Assembly: GCF_003391055.1 (NCBI RefSeq)
Contig: NZ_QUAJ01000009.1
Coordinates: 39,175-103,174, forward strand
DNA length: 64,000 nucleotides
DNA from: Psychrilyobacter piezotolerans
Lineage (GTDB): Bacteria > Fusobacteriota > Fusobacteriia > Fusobacteriales > Fusobacteriaceae
Direction: 5' to 3'
Shown here: piece after piece, positions 17,166 through 28,023 of the stretch
How positions within the stretch are numbered: position 1 is the first letter of the stretch
How the letters are laid out: every line of letters begins with the position of its first letter
Program-made: the position numbers and the translations under genes
The notes under the pieces: generated by a model
What the model saw: only the letters and a program-made list of their open reading frames with translations
Told to the model about the DNA's origin: nothing
Databases searched by the model: none

Positions 17166-18950
17166 ATGAATATGTACAGAACCCATAAATTGGGAGAATT
17201 AAGAGCAGAAAATATCGGTGAAGTAGTAACTTTATCTGGTTGGGTAGCAACTAAGAGAGACTTAGGAGGATTAACTTTTATCGACCTTAGAGACAGGGAA
17301 GGAGTGACTCAAATAGTAGTTCCTCAAGATGCTACAGAAGAGATGAAAGAAATAATCTCTAAGATCAGAAGTGAATATGTAATAAAAGTAACTGGAGAAG
17401 TAAAGGAAAGATTTTCTAAAAATGACAAGATGGCTACTGGAGATATAGAAGTATTCATCACAAATATAGAAGTATTAAACTCAGCAGAAGTATTACCGTT
17501 TGAAATATCAGATGATGCCAATGTAAACGAAAATTTAAGACTAAAATATAGATATTTAGATATCAGAAGACCTGCTATGATGAACAATATCAGAAAAAGA
17601 CACGATATGATGATGGCTATCAGAAGATTCATGGACGAGAGTGAATTTATCGAAGTAGATACTCCTCTACTAACTAAGTCAACTCCTGAAGGAGCTAGAG
17701 ATTTCTTAGTACCGAGCAGAATGAATAAAGGTAAATTCCATGCACTACCTCAATCACCACAATTATTCAAGCAATTATTAATGATTGGCGGAGTAGAAAA
17801 GTATTTCCAAATTGCTAAATGTTTCAGAGATGAAGATCTGAGAGCAGACAGACAATTAGAATTTTTACAATTAGATATGGAAATGTCATTTGTAACAATG
17901 GATGATGTTATGGAATATGTAGAAGGATTATGTAAGAAGGTATTTACTAGAGTAACCGGTGAAGAAGCTGACTATTCATTCGAAAAAATGCCATACCATG
18001 AGGCTATGAGCAGATTTGGTTCTGACAAACCTGATGTTAGATTTGGAGTAGAATTAAAAGACCTAACTTCTATGATGAAAGATTGTGGATTTAAGGCGTT
18101 CTCTGGAACTGCTAACTCAGGTGGAATAGTAAATGCCATCGTAGCACCAGGACAAGCTACCAACTTTTCTAGAAAAGTTTTAGGGGACTTGGAAACTTAT
18201 GTTAAAACTTATTTCGGAGCTAAAGGCTTAGCTTGGATCAAAGTAACTGAAGAGGGAGTAAACTCTCCAATTGCTAAGTTCTTCTCTGAGGAAGAAATGG
18301 CACAAATCCTAGAGACTACAGGAGCAAAGGCAGGAGATGTTATATTAATCTTAGCTGACAAAGCAAAAGTAGTTTACGGAGGATTAGGAGCACTTAGATT
18401 AAAATTAGGAAATGAATTGGGATTAATCAATAAAGACAGCCATAAATTCCTATGGGTAGTAGACTTCCCTATGTTTGAGTGGAGTGAAGATGAAGAAAGA
18501 TACAAAGCACAGCATCACCCATTCACATCTATCAAAGAAGAGGATATGGAGATGTTCTTGGCTGGAGACCAGATGGATAAAGTAAGAACTAACTCTTATG
18601 ATATCATCTTAAACGGTTTCGAAATTGGTGGAGGAAGTATCAGAATCCACGATAGAAAAGTACAAAAAGTTGTATTTGAACAATTAGGATTAACTGAAGC
18701 TGAGATCAAAGAAAAATTTGGTTTCTTCGTAGAAGCATTTAAATACGGTGCTCCTCCTCATGGCGGATTAGCATTTGGTGTGGACAGATGGTTAATGGCA
18801 ATGTTAAAGCAGGACTCTATAAGAGACGTAATTCCATTCCCGGTAACAAACAAAGGACAATGTCTGTTGACAGAAGCTCCTGGAAATGTAGATATAGAAC
18901 AATTAGAAGAGCTGTCATTAACTAGTACTTATGAAGAAGCGACTAAGTAA
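17166..18950 (+). CDS. aspS: aspartyl-tRNA synthetase
   Basis: A 594-residue bacterial-type AspRS. The N-terminal OB-fold anticodon domain spans ~1-105 ([26 protein letters not shown]). The class II core has [47 protein letters not shown] (motif 2) and [16 protein letters not shown] (motif 3). The bacterial GAD insertion lies at ~280-410. It charges tRNA-Asp; discrimination from AspRS/AsnRS hybrids cannot be made. A full-length protein with AGTGAGGT upstream. Its terminator lies at 19017-19043. Confidence 0.96.
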   Translation: MNMYRTHKLGELRAENIGEVVTLSGWVATKRDLGGLTFIDLRDREGVTQIVVPQDATEEMKEIISKIRSEYVIKVTGEVKERFSKNDKMATGDIEVFITNIEVLNSAEVLPFEISDDANVNENLRLKYRYLDIRRPAMMNNIRKRHDMMMAIRRFMDESEFIEVDTPLLTKSTPEGARDFLVPSRMNKGKFHALPQSPQLFKQLLMIGGVEKYFQIAKCFRDEDLRADRQLEFLQLDMEMSFVTMDDVMEYVEGLCKKVFTRVTGEEADYSFEKMPYHEAMSRFGSDKPDVRFGVELKDLTSMMKDCGFKAFSGTANSGGIVNAIVAPGQATNFSRKVLGDLETYVKTYFGAKGLAWIKVTEEGVNSPIAKFFSEEEMAQILETTGAKAGDVILILADKAKVVYGGLGALRLKLGNELGLINKDSHKFLWVVDFPMFEWSEDEERYKAQHHPFTSIKEEDMEMFLAGDQMDKVRTNSYDIILNGFEIGGGSIRIHDRKVQKVVFEQLGLTEAEIKEKFGFFVEAFKYGAPPHGGLAFGVDRWLMAMLKQDSIRDVIPFPVTNKGQCLLTEAPGNVDIEQLEELSLTSTYEEATK

Positions 18951-19016
18951 CGCCCTCTAGATCTTCCTCTTTATAAAAGGGGAGACTTGGGAATTGAAAA
19001 AAAAATATAAAATTTT

Positions 19017-19043
19017 AGGAGTGGTGAAAACTACTCCTTTTTG
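19017..19043 (+). terminator. rho-independent terminator after aspS
   Basis: Stem AGGAGTGG / CTACTCCT with loop TGAAAA, followed by five T and G. It separates aspS from the helicase gene. Confidence 0.85.
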
Positions 19044-19058
19044 TATGGGGCTTTATTA

Positions 19059-19067
19059 TGTTATAAT
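19059..19067 (+). promoter_or_regulatory. extended -10 promoter of the SNF2 gene
   Basis: TGTTATAAT is a TGn-extended -10 box, 35 bases before the start codon at 19102. The same box type (TGCTATAAT, TGTTATAAT) precedes the genes at 31873 and 34269. Confidence 0.6.
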
Positions 19068-19101
19068 TAGCATATATAAAACATAATGGAAGGGGATACA
19101 A

Positions 19102-22100
19102 ATGAATATTTCAAAGAGAGAAGTAAAATTAATTGCAGGAGATATTAGTAATTATAATCGTGGATTAAAATCTTTTAAAAGTAATCTATGTGAAATTGAA
19201 AATGCAGAATATAACTGGGATGATTTGGAAATTGAATTTCAGGGGACCGCTTTAGGAACGAAAATGTATAATTTTGATATTAAACTCAATATAGATGTAA
19301 AAGCTAAAGATGATAGAATAATGGATTATAATTGTAATTGCCCGGCTTTTGATCAATATGACAGGGCATGTAAACATATTATAGGTGGTCTATTAACCTT
19401 TGAAGCAGGAGGTTATTTAGATGGGATAGAAGAACATATTTTAGAAAGCTCTTATTCCCAACCACTTTTAGAAGTTGAAGATCTAGAACTAATTCATATT
19501 GACTGTGATGAACTAGAAGGGCTTGAAGAATTTGAATACTATCCCTATGATGAACCTGATTATAACACTCCAAATAAATCGAGAGAAACTTTATTATATG
19601 AGTCATTAAAAAAATATGAAAAGAGTTTAGAAAAGACAGAAAATATAGAAGAAAAGATTGAATTAGAAACAGAATATTATCTCGAGAGAGAAAATATATA
19701 TTCATACAGACCCAATTATTTCCTAAAAATTAAAATAGGGATTGTTGGGAAAAGAAAATACGTAGTAAAAGATGTAGTTCAATTTATAGATTCCTATAAA
19801 CATGGAAAAATATTGGAGTTTGGAAAAGAGTTTGAATTTAACCCGGCAGAACATAAATTAACTGATTATGATTATAAATTATTAGATCAAATCTCTAGGA
19901 TGTGTAAAATTACCGAAGAGTTCTTAACTAAATACAATGGATATCATATTTCTAGTGTTAGAAAAGGAAAAATTAGTTTAACTAATGAATGGTTTAAAAT
20001 GTTTTTAGAGAATATTAGTGGGAATGAAAATATAAAATTAGATAATGAGAAGATGAAATTATCATCATTAGAAGAAGCAAACTTCACTTTCATAAATAAA
20101 AAAAGTTTAGGAGTTGAACCATTTTCTGTATTGACAGATGGAGCAGAGTTTATTGCCACACAAGCAGAGATATATCCCATAAAAAAGAAGGATAGAGAAT
20201 TAATTAAAATACTATATGATGCTGCATCATTACAAAATGGTAGTATATCGAGAGCCGGTGAGTTAGGGAAAACACTGACAAAATTGGTAAAAAATACCGA
20301 TTTAGGAACGATAGAGTTTTTAGATCAGGTAGGTGAACCTATAATATTTATTGATGAAAATAGAGTTTATAGGAATGTATTGTCTATAGATATTAAAGTC
20401 AGCTATCAAAAAGAAATGATAGTAGAAGGTAAAAAATATTTATTAAATGAGGATAAGAAGAAAACGGCTGAAATATTTAAAGAAGTGACAGGGCTGGATC
20501 AAAGATCTGACTTTAATACTAGTCTATATGGTAAAGGGGATGTTTTAGAGTTTTTTTTGAATAAACTGCCTAAATTAAATGAAAAATACAATGTTCAAAT
20601 AGATGAAAATCTGAATAGAATTAAAATGAAAAAGGTATCTATCGATGGGACTATCATTAAAAATGGAGATCTATTAGAAATAACTTTTGACACTAATGGT
20701 ATCAGTGAAGATGATTTAAAAGCTATTCAGCTTGGATTATTGAATAAGAAAAAATATGTTAAATTATCTGATGATGGCATAGTAGATCTGGCTGATAAAA
20801 AATTAAGAGAATTAGAAGGTACTTTGGCAGAGTTAGATTTTGAATTAGGAACACAACAAATATCTGAATTTACAGCTAGTAAATTAGGTCTGATCTCTCC
20901 TAGTTTAAATATGAAAAATGTAGGGGATTTAAAAATAGAAAAACTTTTAAAATCTATAAAGAACAATGAAAGAGAAATTGTTCCTAAAAGCATTAATGCA
21001 ACTCTCAGAAACTATCAGAACCATGGCTATGACTGGATGAAAAAATTACACGATAGTAATTTAGGAGGTATACTGGCTGATGATATGGGTTTAGGAAAGA
21101 CCTTACAGGCTATTGCACTATTGACAGCAGTTCACAGTGAACAAAATGGTAGAAGTATTGTTATTGCTCCTACTTCACTGACCCATAACTGGTTAAAAGA
21201 AATAAGGAAGTTTTCTCCTGAGTTGAATGCCGTTATAGTTGAGGGCTCTGTTAAGGAAAGAAAAGAATTGTTAAATAATTTTAAAAATGGAGTTATTTTG
21301 ACTTCCTATGGTTCTTTTAAAAAAGATATAGAAAATTATGAAAATTTAGAATTTTTAGTGGCTATGTTAGACGAAGCACAGAATATCAAAAACAGTGGGA
21401 CTTTAGTTAAGAAAGCTGTTCAAAAAATTAAAAGTTCTTCAAGGTTTGCATTAACAGGAACACCTATTGAAAATTCTATATTTGAACTGTGGTCAATATT
21501 TGATTTTGTACTTCCAACTTATTTACACAGCAGAGAAAAATTCAAAAGAAACTACGGAAAGAAAATAAATCAAGATATGGATGAAGACTGCCTAATAAAT
21601 TTAAAAAAATTGATAAAGCCGTTTATTTTAAGAAGGACAAAATCAGAAGTTTTGAAGGAATTACCTGAAAAAATAGTAACAAATATGATTTTAGGAATGG
21701 ACACTGTTCAAAAAAAGTATTACCTTTCATATCTTTCAAAATTTAAAGAAGAATTAAAAGACAACTTAGAGGAAGAATTTGATAAAAGCAGGATAAAAAT
21801 CCTTGCACTGCTAACCAGATTACGTCAAATTTGCTGCACTCCGGAATTATTTATAGAAAATTATAAGGGAAAGAGTGCAAAGGTGGAAGCTCTGATAGAA
21901 TTATTAGAAGAATTAAAATCTGGCGGACATAGAGTCTTAGTGTTTTCACAATTTGTTAAAAGTTTTGAAATAATAAAAAAACAACTTGATTTAAAAAAAA
22001 TAACACATTTTCAAATTGATGGCAGAACTAAAGCGAAAAAAAGGTTAGAAATGTGTGATTCTTTTAATGGTGGTGAAAAAGATATATTTTTAATATCTTT

Positions 22101-22380
22101 AAAAGCTGGAGGTTCAGGTTTAAATCTGACAGGAGCAGATGTTGTCATTCACTTTGACCCTTGGTGGAATCCTGCTATAGAGGCTCAGGCAACGGATCGT
22201 GCCCATAGAATCGGTCAAGATAAAGTGGTGCAGGTAATAAAACTTATAACAGAAGGAACTGTGGAAGAAAAAATTATTGAAATTCAGGAAAAAAAATCAC
22301 ACCTTATTAATTCTATGGTTGACAGTAAAGGGAAAATAGAAAAATTAACAAAAAAGGATATCCTGGAATTATTTGAGTAG
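19102..22380 (+). CDS. SWIM zinc-finger SNF2-family DNA helicase/translocase
   Basis: A 1092-residue Swi2/Snf2 ATPase. A SWIM zinc finger lies at about residues 78-95 (CNCPAFDQYDRACKHIIGG). The ATPase core starts near 635: LADDMGLGKTLQAI (Walker A, ~658), LDEAQNIKN (DEAQ box, ~755), LTGTPIEN, then helicase C-terminal motifs VLVFSQFVKSF (~945), SLKAGGSGLNLTGADVVIHF and WWNPAIEAQATDRAHRIGQ (~1000-1040). The middle (100-630) holds the bacterial SNF2-associated region. Such proteins move along double-stranded DNA. Standing next to Wadjet it may belong to the defence island, but similar genes are also ordinary in Firmicutes and Fusobacteria genomes. Confidence 0.93.
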   Translation: MNISKREVKLIAGDISNYNRGLKSFKSNLCEIENAEYNWDDLEIEFQGTALGTKMYNFDIKLNIDVKAKDDRIMDYNCNCPAFDQYDRACKHIIGGLLTFEAGGYLDGIEEHILESSYSQPLLEVEDLELIHIDCDELEGLEEFEYYPYDEPDYNTPNKSRETLLYESLKKYEKSLEKTENIEEKIELETEYYLERENIYSYRPNYFLKIKIGIVGKRKYVVKDVVQFIDSYKHGKILEFGKEFEFNPAEHKLTDYDYKLLDQISRMCKITEEFLTKYNGYHISSVRKGKISLTNEWFKMFLENISGNENIKLDNEKMKLSSLEEANFTFINKKSLGVEPFSVLTDGAEFIATQAEIYPIKKKDRELIKILYDAASLQNGSISRAGELGKTLTKLVKNTDLGTIEFLDQVGEPIIFIDENRVYRNVLSIDIKVSYQKEMIVEGKKYLLNEDKKKTAEIFKEVTGLDQRSDFNTSLYGKGDVLEFFLNKLPKLNEKYNVQIDENLNRIKMKKVSIDGTIIKNGDLLEITFDTNGISEDDLKAIQLGLLNKKKYVKLSDDGIVDLADKKLRELEGTLAELDFELGTQQISEFTASKLGLISPSLNMKNVGDLKIEKLLKSIKNNEREIVPKSINATLRNYQNHGYDWMKKLHDSNLGGILADDMGLGKTLQAIALLTAVHSEQNGRSIVIAPTSLTHNWLKEIRKFSPELNAVIVEGSVKERKELLNNFKNGVILTSYGSFKKDIENYENLEFLVAMLDEAQNIKNSGTLVKKAVQKIKSSSRFALTGTPIENSIFELWSIFDFVLPTYLHSREKFKRNYGKKINQDMDEDCLINLKKLIKPFILRRTKSEVLKELPEKIVTNMILGMDTVQKKYYLSYLSKFKEELKDNLEEEFDKSRIKILALLTRLRQICCTPELFIENYKGKSAKVEALIELLEELKSGGHRVLVFSQFVKSFEIIKKQLDLKKITHFQIDGRTKAKKRLEMCDSFNGGEKDIFLISLKAGGSGLNLTGADVVIHFDPWWNPAIEAQATDRAHRIGQDKVVQVIKLITEGTVEEKIIEIQEKKSHLINSMVDSKGKIEKLTKKDILELFE

Positions 22381-22419
22381 AAGCAGTAGTATGCTATAAA
22401 GAATTGATGGTCAAAATGT

Positions 22420-22466
22420 AAAAGAGGGTGAGAAAAGCAGAGTTTCTACTTTTCTCACTCTCTTTT
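22420..22466. terminator. bidirectional terminator between SNF2 helicase and jetD
   Basis: An 18-base stem with one mismatch-type pair (AAAAGAGGGTGAGAAAAG / CTTTTCTCACTCTCTTTT) between two converging genes. Confidence 0.9.
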
Positions 22467-22472
22467 AGTTAT

Positions 22473-23666
22473 TTACAGAATTTCTTCTAATATCTCCTTA
22501 TAGTAAGATTCCTGATAGGCTCCCCTTTTTTCTTTAACCAGGGCCTCTAAGAGATCTATTTTTATCTCATCTCCGAGTTTTACCTTTTCTAATTTTTTTA
22601 ATCGCTCCACAGTTAATGTAACTTTTGACATATATTTAAGAAGGTTTTCTTTGGTATATGAAATCAGCTTTATCCATGGGTACCTTTCCTTTAAACTTTG
22701 ACCTATTAATATACCTTCAGGGTCTATATCACCGCTGTAATAAATCTTTTTATTCTGTCTTACTAATTTTTCCAAAAATAGGTGCCCGCATTGATTTATT
22801 TGACCACTTGTGCAAATTAAACTAAGCTCCTCTTTTTTTGTTTCGAGATATTCTCTAATTGCTATAAAAACATTTGGATTTTCTACAATCAATACTTTTG
22901 AATACTTTGCCTCCATATGTTTTACTTTATATAAATTTCCTATATTAATGTTGATATTTTCAGAATTTTCAAGAAGGCTGTATGTAGTGTTATCTTTAGT
23001 CACTCCTTTAAATCCGTAGATAGTTATAAAATTACTCAAAGAATCTCCTACTAATCCCATCTGTAATAACAGGGACTTCTCTTCCATGCTGTTTTGGGTA
23101 TCCTCATGGAAATAGTATTTTAAGTAGTTGATTAAACACCTGTAGTTACTGGTGCCTGCATCAAAAAAGTGTGGATCATGCAGCTTTCTTCCGCCAAGAT
23201 TTCCTAGAGTTATCAGCCTTTCGGGGTTTTCCTGTAAGTCGTCCATTGTTTTCACAAGTTCGTAATGGTGTTCTAACTTTAATATTGATGGAGTTTTCAA
23301 AAGATATTCCTTTAGTTTTTTAGTATGAACAGATTTAATCAATAAATCTAGTTTTTTATTTCTTTGATCGATTTCTTTTTCTAAAATGTGTTTTTTTGTT
23401 TTTAAAATTACTTTTAGTTCATCCCTCAAAAACCCTTCTAACTCCCTGGATTCTTTCATATCTAACGTTTCTAAAAACTTCTTTATAGTGAACTTAATAG
23501 TTTCATCTTTGGTTTTGATTCCCAATTTTTTGACAGCCTCTATCTCAACAAAAGTAGGATCAGATATCTTTATAGTACCCTTGATTTCTCCATAGGAGGA
23601 GTATTTTTTTACTAACTCCTTTATTACCCTTTTCATGCCTTCAGAATTAAAAAAATCAACTAACAA
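22473..23666 (-). CDS. jetD: Wadjet type II JetD, TOPRIM nuclease subunit
   Basis: A 397-residue protein of the TIGR02679/DUF2399 type. In Wadjet systems JetD is the TOPRIM endonuclease that cuts small circular plasmids after JetABC has extruded them. The C-terminal TOPRIM-like domain shows LIVENPNVF (acidic residue, ~261) , LICTSGQINQCG and YYSGDIDPEGILIG (DxD, ~313). The start is TTG at 23666 behind AAAGGAGGTGAG, since no ATG lies nearer than the internal one about 10 codons later. It is last in the jetABCD order but separated from jetC by 283 bases of non-coding sequence, whereas the other three genes overlap. Assignment rests on family motifs and context. Confidence 0.88.
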   Translation of the reverse strand: MLVDFFNSEGMKRVIKELVKKYSSYGEIKGTIKISDPTFVEIEAVKKLGIKTKDETIKFTIKKFLETLDMKESRELEGFLRDELKVILKTKKHILEKEIDQRNKKLDLLIKSVHTKKLKEYLLKTPSILKLEHHYELVKTMDDLQENPERLITLGNLGGRKLHDPHFFDAGTSNYRCLINYLKYYFHEDTQNSMEEKSLLLQMGLVGDSLSNFITIYGFKGVTKDNTTYSLLENSENININIGNLYKVKHMEAKYSKVLIVENPNVFIAIREYLETKKEELSLICTSGQINQCGHLFLEKLVRQNKKIYYSGDIDPEGILIGQSLKERYPWIKLISYTKENLLKYMSKVTLTVERLKKLEKVKLGDEIKIDLLEALVKEKRGAYQESYYKEILEEIL

Positions 23667-23949
23667 CTATTACTCACCTCCTTTCAAGGGTTCTAAAATT
23701 AAAACCTTTGACGCTGACTAAAATCTGACTATTAAAGTGCGAAAAAATAAGACTTTATAATAGTACTAGTCCTAAAAAGTCATTTTTCAAAAGTCGTTTC
23801 AAATCTGCGTCAAGCATTTTCATTCTTTTAATCTGTGTAATCTGCGACACGTATTTACTTTTTTTCTTAGGGTTTCATTGTACATTGTCAATTATACATT
23901 ATATATTTTTTCCAGATGTTCACGTCATTAGGGCAATTAGTGCGGAATA
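23667..23949. other. jetC-jetD spacer with repeat-like sequence
   Basis: No gene seen. Contains TCTGCGTCAAG and ATCTGTGTAATCTGCGAC (about 23803-23847), phrases that recur in other spacers of this window. It interrupts an operon that is otherwise overlapping. An AGGAGGTGAG ribosome binding site for jetD lies at its jetD end. Confidence 0.55.
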
Positions 23950-26900
23950 TTAGTTGCTAGATTTAAGATTTCTAAAATCGATATCCCTGGTATCTCTAAT
24001 CCTTTTCTTTCCATTCCATATATATTTTATAAGGGTAACGAAGGAGTCTTCAGGGGATAAATTTCTCCTTGTTGCGACATTTTCTATATGGACAATAGCA
24101 AGGTTTGGAACAGAATGATATGTTCCTGAGAGCTTTTGAGAAGCCAGTAAGTAGTTGATATTTAAACTTTCTAATATCTCAAATAATTTAGAGATATTTT
24201 CATCATCCACTACTGAAAAAGCTTCGTCCATCCCCAATATAATAGGAGCTTTACTACCAGCTTTTTTAAATTTAGCATAAAGAGCGGAAAATAGTGGTAT
24301 ATACATGGCCATAGCCTTTTCTCCACCACTATATGAATTTAATTTTCTTTTAGTCAGCTCTAAAGGCTTACTTTCATTATTTGCAGAAACCTTCATTTTA
24401 AAATCATACCATTTTCTATAATCCAGGATCTCTTTTATAATCTCATAACTGCTGGTGTACTCTTTATTATCTTCAGCTCTCTTTTTTAATTCATCCATCT
24501 TCTTTTTAAAGAATATTTTCAGTGCTTCTTGAGATTCCTTTCCTTTATTAGTAGGATTATATATATTTTCTATATGCTCCTTTAACTTTTTACCGTTAAA
24601 TCCAAATTGAAGATCTCTGGGATTCCATTCTAAAGTATAACTTTTTCCACTATTGGTCTTGGCATTAGCCATTATCCGATCGATTTGTTTTACCCATTCC
24701 CGACTTTCTTTTATCTGAACGGCCACCTCATTATACAGGTAGTTAAACACCATCTCGGAAAAGAATCTCCCCTCTTCATCGGATAATATCTCACTGTGGA
24801 TCTTAATTATTTCATCTAAATTATTATATAATTCTCCTAAATGTATCTTATTCCCTTGATAGTTTCCCACAATTATATACCGCATATTTTGATTTTGGAC
24901 TTCTTCTTTCATCAGTTCTTCTATCTCTTCATACATGTATTCATTTTTTTCTATCCTATATTCCTTCAAGATAGAGGTGTTTTCTATCAATGAAGTATTT
25001 ACTCTGTTGATATAGTGGAATTCATTTTTATATTCATGTTCTTTATATCTGTTATAGAGTGATTTTTTTTCCTCAAAATCTAATATTTCTCCCTCTGTAA
25101 TATCATGATCGAGTTTTATTTCTAACTTTAATAATTTTTTTTCTACTATTCTTTCCATTTTTCGTGTTTCTAGTAAATCAGCATTTTCTTCCAGTGTTTT
25201 TCCCAGTACTTTTATTTCATTTTGAAGTTTTCCAAGAGTTATTGCGTTTTTATGTTTTTTATCTGGAATCTCGGCATTGATACTTTCTCTCAGAGAACAT
25301 ATTCTTTTCTGTAAATTAACGAGGTCTTTACTCTCTACTTCTATTTCCAGCATTTTTTTTCTTTCTATCACTTGATTTCTCTGGTTAATAGAACCTCTTC
25401 TTTCTGATCTATATCTGTCACAAATTATCTTGATGTTATCCATTGTGTTTTCTACATCCTCTAACCTGTTATAGTATGAAATGTTAGTTTCCAGGCTGAG
25501 TTTAAACATTTCTAAAGTCTGCTCAAATCGTTCCATAGATGACGTAATAGTAAGATAGCTCTCTTTTTTTATAGATATATTCAATTTTTTTTCTACTATC
25601 TCTATATTTTTATAGATTTCGGTTTTTATTTTGTTTTTTTGAAATAGCTCTTTTTCTATTTCCAATAGATCTTCTTCTTTGCTTTCTATCAAGGTTAACA
25701 TCCTTTGATGATTTTCATAGATAGGTTTAAAAATTTCTAGGAATTTATCTATTATATTTTGAGCTTCCTCTTGGAGGACTGCTATCCTTTGAAAGGTCTC
25801 TTCTCTGCTAATCTTAACCAAATCTCTTCTTTCCTCTAAAATTTCTATTTCTTTGTTAATTTTCTCTATCTTTGAGAGTCTGAGTTTTTTTCTAGCTTCA
25901 ATTCCAATATAGATTCCCTTCCACTGATCTACTCTACCGCTAATCAATTTATTTTTATAACTTCCATCACCACTTATGAATACATCTCCTTCTATTTTTG
26001 TAGAAATAGACTCTAAGATCCTTATCACGGCTTCTTTTTCCACGCAGTCATCTTCAACCTCTAAATAAGCAGTAAGATTTTCTAGTGTTTTACTACTGGC
26101 TTTTGCAAATTTATCAAAGATATCACTAGTACCTACCAAGGCATCTAATAGTCCCATCTCCCATAGAGCTTTTTCAATTTTCCCACTAAGATTTTCTCCT
26201 ATCCCCTCTTTAAACCTTATACACTTATAAAACGGATATATACCTTCTAGGGTTTCTCTCTCTTTTTTCTTATGGGATAGTAGTTCGATCTCACTATCTT
26301 CTGACAGCTCCAACTTCGATTTCTCTTTATGGGAGACTTGTATTTCTTCATCTAATCTCTCGAGACTTCTCTCATAAGTCATCAATTCTTTAGAAAGTTC
26401 TTCTTTTTTATATCCTGCTAGCTTCCTAAATAGTTCTATAACATCATCTTTACCGCTATAATCTTCATCGAGTCCACTTGCAGTCTCTTGAAAGTTTTGA
26501 ATATCTCTGTATTCAAATTCCATTTCCTGATATTTTTCACTGAAAACATCTGAAAATTCAGATACCTTGGTATTATTTAAGACTTCTATTTTATTTTTTT
26601 CCTGATAATAAGTTACTAGTCGCTTTTTTTCTGTTTCTATCTTATCCTCTGTATTAGCTATACCGATTTCTATTTTGTCTAGTTCAACAATTAAATCCAT
26701 TAATTTGTTTATATTTTTTTTATGCTCTTCATATTTTTGTTCTAATATATCAACTTGAGCTATTCTCTTATTTTCAAGAAGCTCATAGAAGTCAATTTCC
26801 CACTCTAATCCTATTTCATTTTTTAATTTTTCTAGTTCTTCTATTTTATTTTGGCACTTTAACTTACTGCTATCAAATTCTTTTTTCGTAGAATAAAGTT

Positions 26901-28023
26901 TTTCATCGGCTTTTTTTAGATTTAATTCCTCATTTTTTATGTCTTTATCCAAAAAAGCTATTTTGCTGTCTAGTTTATTTAACTCATTTATGGAGTTTCC
27001 CAACATATTTATCAGGGTGTTATCTTCACTGCCTTCCAATTCCTTTAATTCTTTAGATTTTAATTCCAGCTCATTTCTTAATCGTTCTTCTTTTTCTATT
27101 GCTTTTTTGAACATTTCTTCTTTGATAACTTTTTTTTCCATATTTTTATTAAATTTATCATCCATCTCAAAATAATTTTCACGGGCTTTAAAATATGTCT
27201 TGAGCCTCTTAACCAGCACTATTTTCTTGTAGGTCTCATAGTCATCCCTGATTTTTTTTAGTACCCCTAATCTAACCTTCACAGATTTTATCTCTGTAGA
27301 AATTGATTCTATATTTTCAAGAGTATCTGTCATACCTCTTAATTCGTTATCGGGTATCACTTTTAAGGAATTATTCAGTATTTCATATATTTTTTTAGGA
27401 TCCAAACTCCCATTTACCTTAAGATCCGGTTTTCTCAATCCCCTAATTAAGTTTAGGGTGTCATCAAATTCATCTATTTCACCAAAGCCAAAGAGAGTTT
27501 TATTTACAGCAACCTTATATTCTTGAGGTTTATCATAAAATTCATAGTATCCATCTATTTTATTTTTAAGATTTCTCTTGAGGTTTGGTTTGTCTAGTGG
27601 AATCAGGGAGTCTCCCTCGGATTTATATATGTCAAAATCCATCCCGACTCTTTTACCCTTAGTTATCAAAAACCACTTTGAAACTAAAGATTGGTTTTTA
27701 GACCTTATTCCAATAATTAAATTTATATATTTTTTATTCCCATTACTATCTGTCCTGCTCAGTTCACAATAAAGATAGGAAATGCCTTCTTTGGGCAGAT
27801 AATAATCTATCTTTCGGGAGCTGTCTCCCTCTGTGGATAAGTTTCTGGATGACAGATCTCCATCAAAAATTAAGGGGATAAAACTCTGAAGAGTAACACT
27901 TTTTCCACTTCCATTTTCACCATTGAGAAGCAGGTTTCCTTCACAGGTCTTTATTTCCTCCTTATCAAACAGCCAAAAATTAAAAAATCCATATTTTTCT
28001 ATCTTCCATCTACTCATTTTCAT
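23950..28023 (-). CDS. jetC: Wadjet type II JetC, SMC-like ATPase
   Basis: A 1357-residue SMC-like (MukB/MksB-type) ATPase of the TIGR02680 family, the motor that extrudes loops of plasmid DNA. Walker A GENGSGKS is at residues 35-42 within the typical opening GFFNFWLFDKEEI. Long coiled-coil stretches (about 250-600 and 700-1130, full of E, K and L) flank a hinge-like middle. The signature SGGEK (~1232) and Walker B PIILGMDEAF (~1260) sit at the C-terminus. The opening and the length fit type II rather than type I JetC. It overlaps jetB by 14 bases, implying coupled translation. Confidence 0.92.
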   Translation of the reverse strand: MKMSRWKIEKYGFFNFWLFDKEEIKTCEGNLLLNGENGSGKSVTLQSFIPLIFDGDLSSRNLSTEGDSSRKIDYYLPKEGISYLYCELSRTDSNGNKKYINLIIGIRSKNQSLVSKWFLITKGKRVGMDFDIYKSEGDSLIPLDKPNLKRNLKNKIDGYYEFYDKPQEYKVAVNKTLFGFGEIDEFDDTLNLIRGLRKPDLKVNGSLDPKKIYEILNNSLKVIPDNELRGMTDTLENIESISTEIKSVKVRLGVLKKIRDDYETYKKIVLVKRLKTYFKARENYFEMDDKFNKNMEKKVIKEEMFKKAIEKEERLRNELELKSKELKELEGSEDNTLINMLGNSINELNKLDSKIAFLDKDIKNEELNLKKADEKLYSTKKEFDSSKLKCQNKIEELEKLKNEIGLEWEIDFYELLENKRIAQVDILEQKYEEHKKNINKLMDLIVELDKIEIGIANTEDKIETEKKRLVTYYQEKNKIEVLNNTKVSEFSDVFSEKYQEMEFEYRDIQNFQETASGLDEDYSGKDDVIELFRKLAGYKKEELSKELMTYERSLERLDEEIQVSHKEKSKLELSEDSEIELLSHKKKERETLEGIYPFYKCIRFKEGIGENLSGKIEKALWEMGLLDALVGTSDIFDKFAKASSKTLENLTAYLEVEDDCVEKEAVIRILESISTKIEGDVFISGDGSYKNKLISGRVDQWKGIYIGIEARKKLRLSKIEKINKEIEILEERRDLVKISREETFQRIAVLQEEAQNIIDKFLEIFKPIYENHQRMLTLIESKEEDLLEIEKELFQKNKIKTEIYKNIEIVEKKLNISIKKESYLTITSSMERFEQTLEMFKLSLETNISYYNRLEDVENTMDNIKIICDRYRSERRGSINQRNQVIERKKMLEIEVESKDLVNLQKRICSLRESINAEIPDKKHKNAITLGKLQNEIKVLGKTLEENADLLETRKMERIVEKKLLKLEIKLDHDITEGEILDFEEKKSLYNRYKEHEYKNEFHYINRVNTSLIENTSILKEYRIEKNEYMYEEIEELMKEEVQNQNMRYIIVGNYQGNKIHLGELYNNLDEIIKIHSEILSDEEGRFFSEMVFNYLYNEVAVQIKESREWVKQIDRIMANAKTNSGKSYTLEWNPRDLQFGFNGKKLKEHIENIYNPTNKGKESQEALKIFFKKKMDELKKRAEDNKEYTSSYEIIKEILDYRKWYDFKMKVSANNESKPLELTKRKLNSYSGGEKAMAMYIPLFSALYAKFKKAGSKAPIILGMDEAFSVVDDENISKLFEILESLNINYLLASQKLSGTYHSVPNLAIVHIENVATRRNLSPEDSFVTLIKYIWNGKKRIRDTRDIDFRNLKSSN

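Noticed and set aside
16988..17188. 66-codon frame before aspS
   Set aside because: It is made of repeat phrases, has no start signal and runs into aspS in another frame.
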